In this document: positions 1-7,097 of the stretch, piece after piece
How positions within the stretch are numbered: the stretch's first letter is position 1
Layout of the letters: every line of letters starts with the position of its first letter
Assembly: GCF_014648595.1 (NCBI RefSeq)
Contig: NZ_BMRK01000014.1
Location: forward strand, 89,196-153,195
DNA length: 64,000 nucleotides
Direction of reading: 5' to 3'
From: Nocardioides luteus
Lineage (GTDB): Bacteria > Actinomycetota > Actinomycetes > Propionibacteriales > Nocardioidaceae
Notes under the pieces: generated by a model
What the model saw: the letters and a program-made list of their open reading frames with translations, nothing else
What the model was told of the DNA's origin: nothing
Databases searched by the model: none
Program-made: the position numbers and the translations under genes

Positions 1-260
1 GTCCCTGCCCCCGACGGCACCAGCGTACGGTCGGCGACGAAGACCTCGGACGACTCGTTGTTGATCACCGTGTAGGTCACCGACACCGACGTCGCCTCGG
101 CCCGGATGTCCGCCGAGAAGTCGACCTTGGGCGCAGTCGCCGGCGACCTCGGGTCGGGCGGCTCGCCGCCGTCCTCGAACCCCGGCAGACCTGACCCACC
201 GCACCCGCTCAACGCAGCGATCAGGGCTGCGATCACCGAACCCATCAGCAGTTTCCTCAT
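1..260 (-). CDS. Partial secreted lipoprotein, unknown function (C-terminus beyond window)
   Basis: The ATG at 260 opens a frame that runs off the left edge. Its first 20 residues form a lipoprotein signal peptide: MRK, a hydrophobic stretch, then the lipobox LSGC with the lipidated Cys at residue 20. A Gly/Pro-rich linker follows, then a beta-rich stretch (SVSVTYTVINN) that resembles the start of an extracellular DUF4352-like or immunoglobulin-like domain. The start lies 4 bases after the stop of the upstream protease gene, so it is probably the last visible gene of the minus-strand operon beginning at 5248. I do not recognise the family; surface location is inferred from the lipobox. Confidence 0.7.
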   Translation of the reverse strand, partial: MRKLLMGSVIAALIAALSGCGGSGLPGFEDGGEPPDPRSPATAPKVDFSADIRAEATSVSVTYTVINNESSEVFVADRTLVPSGAG

Positions 261-264
261 CGTC

Positions 265-2031
265 TCAGTAGTGCGGCCGGTTGGGCGCACCCATCTCCTC
301 ACGAAGTCCGTTCTCGGTCAGATCGTAGGAGTGGTCGGGGTCGATCCGCTCCGGAGTGCTGGGGTCGTTGTCGTGGTCGACCGGCAGCCCCGCAGCGACT
401 CGTTCGCCCTGCTCGACGCCGTGGTTGACGGTGTCGTCACCGTTGTATTCGGTGCGGTCGAACTGGTCGTGACGGAAGTCGTACTCGTGAGCCATCTCGT
501 GGAAGAGCACCACCACCGGCGGCCCCTCCTCGATCCAGTCGATGCGCGGGGAGTAGTTGATCCGCTCGCCGCTGGGCTCGGCGGTGCTGTTGCTGTTGTC
601 GTCGTACTCCGCGATCGTCAGGCCCTTCTTGTTGAAGCCGAGGAACCCGGAGTCGTCGTAGGTCTTCTGGAAGTCGGCCAACATCTGCTGCCCGCGCGGG
701 GAGGCCGCGAGCAGCTCCAGGTCGGCGCGTACTCGAGCTTGGAACTCCGGGCTCCCCTCGATCTTGATGAACTCCGGCACCTCGTCGATCTGCACCCGCA
801 CCGTCTTCTCGGTGCCGGTGCCGGTGTCACCGCTCTCGGAGTAGGCCGTGTCGTCACCCGAGCCGCCGGCGATCGTGTCCGAGCCGGTGCCGGCGTACGC
901 CACGTCGTCGTCGCCGCCCCCGGTGATCCGGTCGTCGCCGGAGCCTCCGGAGAGGGTGTCCCGGCCGGATCCACCGACGATCCGGTCGTTGCCTGATCCG
1001 CCCTCGAGGAAGTCGTTGCCGTTCTCGCCCGCGACGACGTCGTTGCCGTCGAGACCGTAGACCGAGTCGTTCCCTTCGCCTCCGTAGAGCCGGTCGTCCC
1101 CGGTCTGCCCGTCGATGTAGTCACGGTCGGCTCCGCCACTGACCCGGTCCGAGCCGGCGCCGGCGTCCACGTAGTCGTGGCCGTCGAGGCCGTACGCGCG
1201 GTCGTCTCCGTCTCCACCGTGGAGGACGTCGTTGCCCTCGCCACCGATCAGGGTCACGTCCAGGTCGACCCCCTTCGGTACGCCGATGCGGTCGTTGCCG
1301 CCGCCTCCGCGAACGATCAGCTCCTGGCCCTCCGGGACGCGATAGACGGTCTCGCCGCTGCTGTTCTTGACCACGACGATCTGCTCGCCGGTGTTGGGGT
1401 CGACGAAGATGGTGACCTCGTCATCACCGTCGCCCGTGCTGATCACCGTCTGGTCGCCGGAGGTGATGATGCCGGTGCCTTGCGCGCCTGCGGGCAGGTC
1501 GAAGGCGTCGGTCGTGCCCTCCGCGACCGTCTGCCACACCCGGGCGATCTCCTGCCACCTGGTGGTGGCCGCATCGAGAGCGTCCTTGTCGGTGGCGAGC
1601 ACTCCGTCGAGGCCGCTGCGGATCTCGTTGGCGACGCTCATCGCGTCGTCGACCAGCTTGGACTCCTCCGGTGTCGACGGCCGGAAGATCACCTCACCGC
1701 CGATGCCGCGGGTGTGAGGCACGCCGACCACGGTCGCCCAGGACTGGTCGAGGCGACCTTGAGCGATGCGTACCGAGCCCGCGGCGCGAGCCAGCACGCT
1801 CGCGACCTCTTCGGCCAACGTCGCACCGGCCTCGAGGTCGGTCATCAGCTTCTTGCGGTGCTGGTCGTAGGAGTCGGCGGTCTTGCCCTCCCAGTCCGCG
1901 GCACGGACCCGGCGAGAACCGGCATCGACCTTGTCGCTGGACGTGGTCAGCGCGGTGCCGAGCGCGGCCCACCGGTTGGACGCACGGTCCAGCTGGCCGG
2001 CGTCCTCATCCAGGTCCCACAGGCTGCTCAT
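265..2031 (-). CDS. WXG-like helical domain + RTX repeats + M91-type zinc metallopeptidase
   Basis: This 588-residue protein has three parts. Residues 1-175 are helical with a WEG turn at 47-49, like WXG100/LXG type VII secretion substrates. Residues 231-400 carry about 15 glycine-aspartate nonapeptide repeats (GGxGxDx type) that bind calcium in RTX proteins. Residues 500-588 contain H511-E512-x-x-H515 and the tail LTENGLREEMGAPNRPHY, a C-terminal pattern I associate with M91 (NleD-like) peptidases. There is no Sec signal peptide. The start ATG overlaps the upstream stop (TGATG at 2031). Export and calcium-dependent folding outside the cell are inferred. The architecture suggests a secreted effector or toxin; no dedicated immunity gene is obvious. 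Confidence 0.8.
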   Translation of the reverse strand: MSSLWDLDEDAGQLDRASNRWAALGTALTTSSDKVDAGSRRVRAADWEGKTADSYDQHRKKLMTDLEAGATLAEEVASVLARAAGSVRIAQGRLDQSWATVVGVPHTRGIGGEVIFRPSTPEESKLVDDAMSVANEIRSGLDGVLATDKDALDAATTRWQEIARVWQTVAEGTTDAFDLPAGAQGTGIITSGDQTVISTGDGDDEVTIFVDPNTGEQIVVVKNSSGETVYRVPEGQELIVRGGGGNDRIGVPKGVDLDVTLIGGEGNDVLHGGDGDDRAYGLDGHDYVDAGAGSDRVSGGADRDYIDGQTGDDRLYGGEGNDSVYGLDGNDVVAGENGNDFLEGGSGNDRIVGGSGRDTLSGGSGDDRITGGGDDDVAYAGTGSDTIAGGSGDDTAYSESGDTGTGTEKTVRVQIDEVPEFIKIEGSPEFQARVRADLELLAASPRGQQMLADFQKTYDDSGFLGFNKKGLTIAEYDDNSNSTAEPSGERINYSPRIDWIEEGPPVVVLFHEMAHEYDFRHDQFDRTEYNGDDTVNHGVEQGERVAAGLPVDHDNDPSTPERIDPDHSYDLTENGLREEMGAPNRPHY

Positions 2032-2402
2032 CAGCGGCTCCCGTCGTAGACGGACCAGTCGACGGTCGGGTTGTAGGGGACGAATCCGCCGAGGCGCGGG
2101 ATCTCGGAGCGCATCCGCTCTGCCGCGTCCTCGTCCGTCGTGGCGAACAGGAACGCGCAGGCGTAGATGTCGTCCATGTCCTGCTCGAGCACGCCGGCCA
2201 GCCGGCCGACCGCGGTGCCCGCCGCGTCGCAGACGCTCACGTGTGCGCTGATCAGGCCCGGTCCACCGGTGGAGTTGCCGGCCGCGGTGCTCGCGACCTC
2301 CAGCTCCGCGACGCTGTCGGTGTAACCGTCTCGTGCGGTGTCCGCAGCCTCACGCAGGTCGTCGGCGAGCGTGGTGAGCGACTCGGGAATGCTGATGGTC
2401 AT
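2031..2402 (-). CDS. Small helical protein of the effector operon, unknown function
   Basis: This 123-residue protein begins MTISIPESL. I chose the ATG at 2402 because a GGGGGA ribosome site lies 6 bases before it; a longer in-frame start at 2435 lacks this. The first 90 residues are predicted amphipathic helices of the size of WXG100 partners, but without a clear W-x-G. The C-terminal third is rich in Pro, Tyr and Trp. The stop overlaps the start of the RTX/M91 gene (TGATG), so the two are probably translationally coupled. It may be a chaperone or co-secreted partner of that protein; this is inference from position and size. Confidence 0.7.
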   Translation of the reverse strand: MTISIPESLTTLADDLREAADTARDGYTDSVAELEVASTAAGNSTGGPGLISAHVSVCDAAGTAVGRLAGVLEQDMDDIYACAFLFATTDEDAAERMRSEIPRLGGFVPYNPTVDWSVYDGSR

Positions 2403-2502
2403 GCGGTGTCCCCCGTCTCGGAAGTGGTCCCGCATGTGTTCTTCCCCGGTCCGGCCGTCTCAAACCGATCTGGGCGAAGTTTTACCTATTCGTGTTCGCC
2501 GC

Positions 2503-2946
2503 TCAGTAGCCGCCGAGCTGCTCGCACAGCAACCGGTAGAAGGCGGTGTTGGTCACCGGGAGCAGCTGGTCCCGCAGCGCAAGATGGACACCGTTGGAGC
2601 CGTTGATGCCGGCCAGCTGCCACCCGCTGACGCTGATCGACCAACCGGTGCGGGCGTCGGCCTCGTAGAGGATCGCGTCCCGGACGCTCTGGTCCTCGCC
2701 CAGCAGATCCGCCATCCGGGCGGTCGGGAACGGTCTGGCTGACCCCGTGGCGTCCTTGACCGGCCGGATCTTGAGGGTGCGGATCAGGCTCGGCACGAGG
2801 TGGCCGCGCGGGACGTCCAAGGGCTGGGTGCGCGTGCCGTCGATGCCGAGCTCGAGATGGATGCCGCTCGGGCCGACGTGCGCGCGGTGCTCCAACCGTC
2901 CACCCGGGCCGGCGAGGACCCAGACGACCTCCGCTGCGGCGCTCAT
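2503..2946 (-). CDS. Hypothetical protein, ESX-associated type (possible EspG-like)
   Basis: This 147-residue protein begins MSAAAEVVWVLAGPGG. The ATG at 2946 overlaps the upstream TGA (ATGA), which fixes the start; a longer in-frame extension is an out-of-frame reading of the upstream gene. It is soluble with mixed alpha/beta character and ends LLCEQLGGY. Position within a WXG100 operon and overall shape are compatible with an ESX secretion chaperone, but I see no diagnostic motif. A 100-base gap follows before the next gene, which holds its ribosome site but no clear terminator. Confidence 0.6.
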   Translation of the reverse strand: MSAAAEVVWVLAGPGGRLEHRAHVGPSGIHLELGIDGTRTQPLDVPRGHLVPSLIRTLKIRPVKDATGSARPFPTARMADLLGEDQSVRDAILYEADARTGWSISVSGWQLAGINGSNGVHLALRDQLLPVTNTAFYRLLCEQLGGY

Positions 2947-3383
2947 GCCGGGCTCCAGGTCGTGGCGGTGCGGTCGATCTGGGGTGCCCAGGTCGCGTAG
3001 TCGCCGGTCGGCACGGTCGCGGTGAGCGTGTGCCCGACCCCGTCGATGTCCACGAACCACTGCTCCATCGTCAGCGCGGCACCGCCCGGTCCGTCGTACA
3101 TCGCGAGCCGTCGTCCCGCCTCCTGCCCAGCGATCGTGAGCCGCTCGAGGTCGATCGGCGTGTAACCCGGCAGCATCTCGACGAGCGCCATCTCGGAGCC
3201 GACCTGCCAGTCGCGGAAGCCCAGGTCACCGTTGGTCTGAGCGGTCACGGTGATGTTCGCCCGGAACGTGCCGGTGCCGGCCGGCGCGAGCGCCAGGAGG
3301 CGTACGCCCTCGGGCGGATCGACCCACTCCCAGCCGTCGGGGAGCGTCGGTGGCGGTGTGGTCGGCTGGTCCTGCACGGTCAC
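2943..3383 (-). CDS. Hypothetical protein, possible PsbP/Mog1-like fold
   Basis: This 146-residue protein starts at a GTG (3383) that overlaps the previous TGA (GTGA) and has GGGGAAG just upstream. It has no signal peptide. After a Pro-rich N-terminus it runs DGWEWVDPPEGVRLLAL and alternates beta strands to WFVDIDGVGHTLTATVP near the C-terminus. This is reminiscent of the DUF1795/PsbP-like fold seen in some actinobacterial secretion accessory or LpqN-type proteins, but the match is only by eye. Its stop overlaps the next start (ATGA), so it is part of the same operon. Confidence 0.6.
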   Translation of the reverse strand: MTVQDQPTTPPPTLPDGWEWVDPPEGVRLLALAPAGTGTFRANITVTAQTNGDLGFRDWQVGSEMALVEMLPGYTPIDLERLTIAGQEAGRRLAMYDGPGGAALTMEQWFVDIDGVGHTLTATVPTGDYATWAPQIDRTATTWSPA

Positions 3384-3736
3384 TTCTTCCCCGTCGCGCG
3401 CTTCTTCGGACGCGACTCGCGATACCACTTGGGCTTGATGAACGGCGGGGTCGGCAGGAGGACCAGCAGCGGGTAGACGACGCAGGTGAGCAGGAAAAGC
3501 CCGCCGATGATCGTCCAGGCAGCGGTCTGCTCCGGCACGAGCCCAAAGGCCGTGGAGCCCGTGATGGCCAGCGCGGAGATGCAGGGCAGATGGATCAGCA
3601 CCACGTCCTCGCCCACGCCGCCTCGGTTCCAGGCGTTCGCCCAGGAGCGGGCACGCGCGGAGAGCCCGAGATGTTGCCAGATGCTGAACGCGGCGCCGAT
3701 CACGCCGACGGCCAGGATGAGTGCAGCCCAGATCAT
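3380..3736 (-). CDS. Small membrane protein, unknown function
   Basis: This 118-residue protein has three hydrophobic segments: residues 2-17, about 48-65 (ALAITGSTAFGL region) and about 72-93 (WTIIGGLFLLTCVVYPLLVL). A very basic tail, SRPKKRATGKK, probably faces the cytoplasm. It lies 7 bases after the stop of the 400-residue WXG gene and its stop overlaps the next start. I do not recognise a family. By position it could help anchor or protect against the neighbouring secreted proteins. Confidence 0.65.
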   Translation of the reverse strand: MIWAALILAVGVIGAAFSIWQHLGLSARARSWANAWNRGGVGEDVVLIHLPCISALAITGSTAFGLVPEQTAAWTIIGGLFLLTCVVYPLLVLLPTPPFIKPKWYRESRPKKRATGKK

Positions 3737-3743
3737 TGCGGTC

Positions 3744-4946
3744 CTAGTCCCAGAAGGTGATGGCGTCGCCGACGTCGGAGGCTACATCGCCGACACCCTC
3801 CGCGAAGTCACCGACCCCGTCGACCACGGCCTCGCCGAGCTCGCCCGCCTCGTCGACCACGAAGTCGGCCGCCTTGCCCGCCAACCCGGAACCGATCGCG
3901 CCACCGACGAGACCACCGACGACACCACCGATGACCGTGCCCGGACCGGGGAAGACGCTGCCGATGGCCGCGCCGGCCTGGGCGCCTGCCCAGGCGCCAC
4001 CCGCGGCACCGGCCGTGGTGATCGCGGACGTGCTCACCGTGCGGCTCACCCGCTCGGTCGTCGACAACGACGGGTCGTCGGCGTCTTTCTGCCACTGGTC
4101 CCAGGCCGAGGATCCGGCAGTGACCACCCAGCCGGCGCGGGTCGCCCACTTGCCGGCGGTCAACCACTTGCCACGCACGGCTGCCTTGTTGGCCTTCGCG
4201 TGCCAGTTCTTGTCGTTGAGCACCTTCGCGGCACGCTCGAGCCGGGTCAGGCTCGACGGGCTGGCGAAGCGGCCGTTCACCCGCGGCTGGAACGTGCCGT
4301 AGCGGCTCTTCACCATCCAGTCGACCCCGGCACCCGCGCCCAGGCCGGCCAGCCCCAGTGCGTACGCACCGATCTGCATGCCGTCGGAGAAGTCCTTCGG
4401 CAGCAGGCCCAGGTCTTCGAGACGGTCCTCGATCCAACCGTCGCCGGTCGACTTCGAGATCGCCTTGCCGAGGTCCTCGTGGGCGTTGTCCTCGTCCTTG
4501 CGCGCCGTCTCGACCCGGCTGACCAGGTCGTTCCACTTCTCGACCTTGGTGTTGTGGGCCTTGACGTCGCTCTCCGAGGCGCTGTCGCCCGGGTCCGTCG
4601 GCGGCGAGATCACGGTGCCGCTGACCGAGAGCCCGGCCTCACCGGCTTCGGTGCGGATCGTCGACATCTTCGTCTCGACGGCCTTCAGGTCACCGGAGAA
4701 GGTCGAGAGGCCCTTGCCCATCGCCTCGATGCGCGACTCGAGCTGGCGCAGGTCGTTCTTGCGCTTGTCGGCCTTCCTCTCGAAGGCGTCGCCGGCCTGA
4801 CCCTTCCAGGAGCCGCCGGTCTTGATCGCCGTACCGAGATCGTCGAGCGCGTCGCCGACCGCGTCCTTGGCCTTGGTGCACGCCTCCGCCGCGGTCTGGG
4901 CCGCAGCGGGGTCGCCGTAGACCTTGGTGTCCATCGCCTCCGGCAT
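3744..4946 (-). CDS. WXG100/LXG-like putative secreted protein with glycine-zipper region
   Basis: This 400-residue protein has an N-terminal helical domain of about 100 residues with the WXG turn GGSWKGQAGDAFE (W47-x-G49), the hallmark of ESX substrates. The middle is helical and charged. Residues of about 300-360 form a Gly/Ala-rich zipper (GAAGGAWAGAQAG, IGGVVGGLVGGAIGSG) like the membrane-inserting or toxin-delivery segments of polymorphic toxins. The C-terminus is acidic (GDFAEGVGDVASDVGDAITFWD) with no recognised catalytic motif. Its start overlaps the upstream EspC-like gene (TGATG at 4946). A type VII-type secreted protein is the best inference. Confidence 0.75.
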   Translation of the reverse strand: MPEAMDTKVYGDPAAAQTAAEACTKAKDAVGDALDDLGTAIKTGGSWKGQAGDAFERKADKRKNDLRQLESRIEAMGKGLSTFSGDLKAVETKMSTIRTEAGEAGLSVSGTVISPPTDPGDSASESDVKAHNTKVEKWNDLVSRVETARKDEDNAHEDLGKAISKSTGDGWIEDRLEDLGLLPKDFSDGMQIGAYALGLAGLGAGAGVDWMVKSRYGTFQPRVNGRFASPSSLTRLERAAKVLNDKNWHAKANKAAVRGKWLTAGKWATRAGWVVTAGSSAWDQWQKDADDPSLSTTERVSRTVSTSAITTAGAAGGAWAGAQAGAAIGSVFPGPGTVIGGVVGGLVGGAIGSGLAGKAADFVVDEAGELGEAVVDGVGDFAEGVGDVASDVGDAITFWD

Positions 4947-5248
4947 CAGCTGCCCCTCACCCTCTGCGCGTGGCGCTGGCCTTCCGCACCAACCGCATCA
5001 TCGGTCGTGGTCGCGTGGTCGAGCGCGTTCTGCACGCTGTCGCCGAGGGATCCGAGCCCCTCGGCCATGCCTCCGACCGCCGCCGCCAACGACGCCAGCG
5101 CGGTCGCGACCTCGGACGACGACTCTCCGACGTCCGGGGTCTTCTGCAGTGGCTCGGCCTGCTTGAAGAGTTCCCGGCCGGCGGTGTCGAGCGTCTTCTT
5201 GATGGACCTGAGATCGTCGGGGTTGACGTTCATGTCGTCGTCGGTCAT
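4946..5248 (-). CDS. EspC/WXG100-like type VII secretion target, first gene of operon
   Basis: This 100-residue protein begins MTDDDMNVNPDDLRSIKKTL, the pattern of the EspC (DUF2580, type VII secretion target) family. It is helical, has no signal peptide and no classical W-x-G. These proteins normally dimerise with, or are co-exported with, the next WXG protein through an ESX machine. It overlaps the 400-residue WXG gene by one base (TGATG). Upstream, 5249-5337 is a short intergenic stretch that should hold the operon promoter; no convincing -35/-10 pair is visible. No EccC/EccD-type machinery gene is in the window. Confidence 0.75.
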   Translation of the reverse strand: MTDDDMNVNPDDLRSIKKTLDTAGRELFKQAEPLQKTPDVGESSSEVATALASLAAAVGGMAEGLGSLGDSVQNALDHATTTDDAVGAEGQRHAQRVRGS

Positions 5249-5337
5249 GCCCTCGTCCTACCCGCATTCGCCGGTTTCAAACACGAACGAAGGTAACAGG
5301 CTGTATAAGAGCTCTCCTTCCCCAGGCGGGTCCTCCG

Positions 5338-6483
5338 CTAGGCGGCGGACCGGCTGCGCTGCGCGAGGTCGCGGATCAGCCCGGCGGCAGGCTCGTGGAC
5401 GTACCCGATGAACCCCTTCAGCACCGAGATCGCCTCGCGTGGCGCCCCTTCTGCGAGCGCTTCGATCGTCTCCGGGCGCACCAGCCAGGCGGCCAAGCAG
5501 GCCGGATAGTCCGCGGGATGACTGAACAGCTCCCCGAGCTCTTCGTCGTCGGGATGGTGGAAGGCGTGCAGCCCCGCGTCCATGGCGAGGTTGATCAGGC
5601 CATGCGGGAGATCGGTGAGCAGACCGTAGTCACGCAGCCCGCGGTCGATCCAGATCTTGCTCGCAGAATCCTCGGCACAGGCATCGCGCAGCGCGTCGAT
5701 CCATCTGTCGGGCTCGTCGGCGACCGCGTAGGCCACCTCGTCCGGCACCCGGAGCGGCGCCGTCTCGAACATCCACCCGCTCTCCAGCGGCACGATCCGC
5801 CCGATCGCACACTCGCCGTCCTCGACGAGCATCCCCGCGCCGAGGTTGAGCGTGCTGATCTGCTCCCCGGTCTCCGGGTCCTCCCAGAGCAGGTGTCGAG
5901 GCTCGCGACCGAGGAGCCGTACGCCGCGCATCGGCGCCCGCGCCCACTCCCAGATCCGGTCGGCACCGGCGATGAGGTCACCGGAGGCGTTGTGGCGCAG
6001 GAACGCCTCGAGGCCCCCGAGCTCGTAGAGGAACGCCTGACGGTAGACCCAGCTGCGATCCATGATCCGGATGCGGTCGGCCTCGCGGTCACGATGTGGG
6101 TCGGGGCCGCCGCGTACGTCTGTCGCGACCATGATCGCTTTCGACATCCGCCACTTGTTGCGCGGCTGGGTCCCCTGCATCGCCTGAGACACGATCCAAC
6201 GCGAGTGGGCCCATCTGGGGATGCTCGCGCCGAGCAGCCGCATCTGCTCCAGCCGCTCGATGCGTAACGGATGCCAGAACTGCTCCCCGTCGAGCTGGTT
6301 GCCCGCGCGATGGATGATCTCCAGCGCAGCCTTCACGTCGCCGCGAGCCTCGGCGTCGATCACGGCGAACATCGCCGGCCAGTAAGGACTGTCGACGACC
6401 TTCTCCGCGAACGAGCGCCGTCGCGGATCCTTGATCCTGTTGGGAGGCCGAAGCGGCCTCTCGCGCTTCTTCGGTGTGGTCAT
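5338..6483 (-). CDS. Hypothetical cytoplasmic protein of 381 residues
   Basis: I chose the ATG at 6483 (MTTPKKRERPLRPPNRIKDP), which gives a basic N-terminus; an in-frame extension to 6555 has no support. The protein is soluble with no signal or membrane segment. It has a helical first half and a beta-containing middle (LLWEDPETGEQISTLNLGAGM). A stretch near residues 270-330 is rich in Asp/Trp/Leu, and the C-terminus is a basic helix. Codon use is normal for this DNA. I do not recognise the family. It is separated from the effector operon by 89 bases and may be transcribed separately. Confidence 0.75.
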   Translation of the reverse strand: MTTPKKRERPLRPPNRIKDPRRRSFAEKVVDSPYWPAMFAVIDAEARGDVKAALEIIHRAGNQLDGEQFWHPLRIERLEQMRLLGASIPRWAHSRWIVSQAMQGTQPRNKWRMSKAIMVATDVRGGPDPHRDREADRIRIMDRSWVYRQAFLYELGGLEAFLRHNASGDLIAGADRIWEWARAPMRGVRLLGREPRHLLWEDPETGEQISTLNLGAGMLVEDGECAIGRIVPLESGWMFETAPLRVPDEVAYAVADEPDRWIDALRDACAEDSASKIWIDRGLRDYGLLTDLPHGLINLAMDAGLHAFHHPDDEELGELFSHPADYPACLAAWLVRPETIEALAEGAPREAISVLKGFIGYVHEPAAGLIRDLAQRSRSAA

Positions 6484-6668
6484 GGGACCAGCAGACCCCC
6501 GACCCCACGATCTCCGCCACCGGCATTCGCGGCCCTGTGGATAACTCGGTCTCAAGCCATCCTGTGGACAGTGAACGGCCCGCGATCGGCGCCGCCAGCG
6601 TGATCGATTCGACGTGGAGTGTCATGTGCAGACCGACGGGGTGCGGGTCTTCGTGGTCCCCGCGCGCC

Positions 6669-7016
6669 TCAGCCGACCAGCGTTCCCTGGTGATGCACCA
6701 ACCGCCATCCCTCAGGACGACGCTCCCACAGCGAGGTCCGATGGGCCCGGCGCTCGCCGCGGACCGACTGCCACCGAAGGACGATGACGTCGTCGGTGAC
6801 CACGCGGCCCGTCAGGTCGTGCATCTCGATGGCGGGACCGGCATCGTCCTCGCCCGACAGCATCTCGAGGATCGACGCGAGGTCCCACACCCGACCCGAG
6901 GCGCCGATCTCCTCGAAGTCCGGTGCCAGGAGCTCCTCGAGCCGACGAGGATCGGCGCGAGCCGCCGGGGTCTGCAGCTCTCGCTCGAGCGCCATCACGT
7001 CCGTCAGATCACTCAC
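6669..7016 (-). CDS. SnoaL/NTF2-like DUF4440 protein
   Basis: This is a 115-residue protein. The GTG at 7016 is the chosen start because the family begins just before the helix LTDVMALERELQT; the ribosome site (TTGAG) is weak and the ATG eight residues in is an alternative. The cone-shaped NTF2 fold is suggested by the sequence LLAPDFEEIGASGRVWD, then VIVLRWQSVRG, then TSLWERRPEGWRLVHHQGT, which is the DUF4440 pattern ending in W(R/K)LVHHQ-T. Such proteins are small-molecule binding or isomerase-like; the substrate is unknown. It sits 81 bases downstream of nrdJ on the same strand. Confidence 0.75.
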   Translation of the reverse strand: MSDLTDVMALERELQTPAARADPRRLEELLAPDFEEIGASGRVWDLASILEMLSGEDDAGPAIEMHDLTGRVVTDDVIVLRWQSVRGERRAHRTSLWERRPEGWRLVHHQGTLVG

Positions 7017-7097
7017 ACGCTCAAGATTATCCAGGCGAGATGACGCCGGTCCCGCACCCAAGACGGGCACGGGACCGGAATCAGTCAGACGTCAGGC

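Noticed and set aside
3486-5411. Long plus-strand frame opposite the WXG genes
   Set aside because: It is the complement of well-coupled minus-strand genes with proper starts and overlaps; its composition is typical of GC shadow frames.
6484-6668. Extension or small gene between the 381-residue gene and the DUF4440 gene
   Set aside because: The minus-strand frame there has no ribosome site or family features. It contains two TGTGGA motifs but no other sign of an origin.
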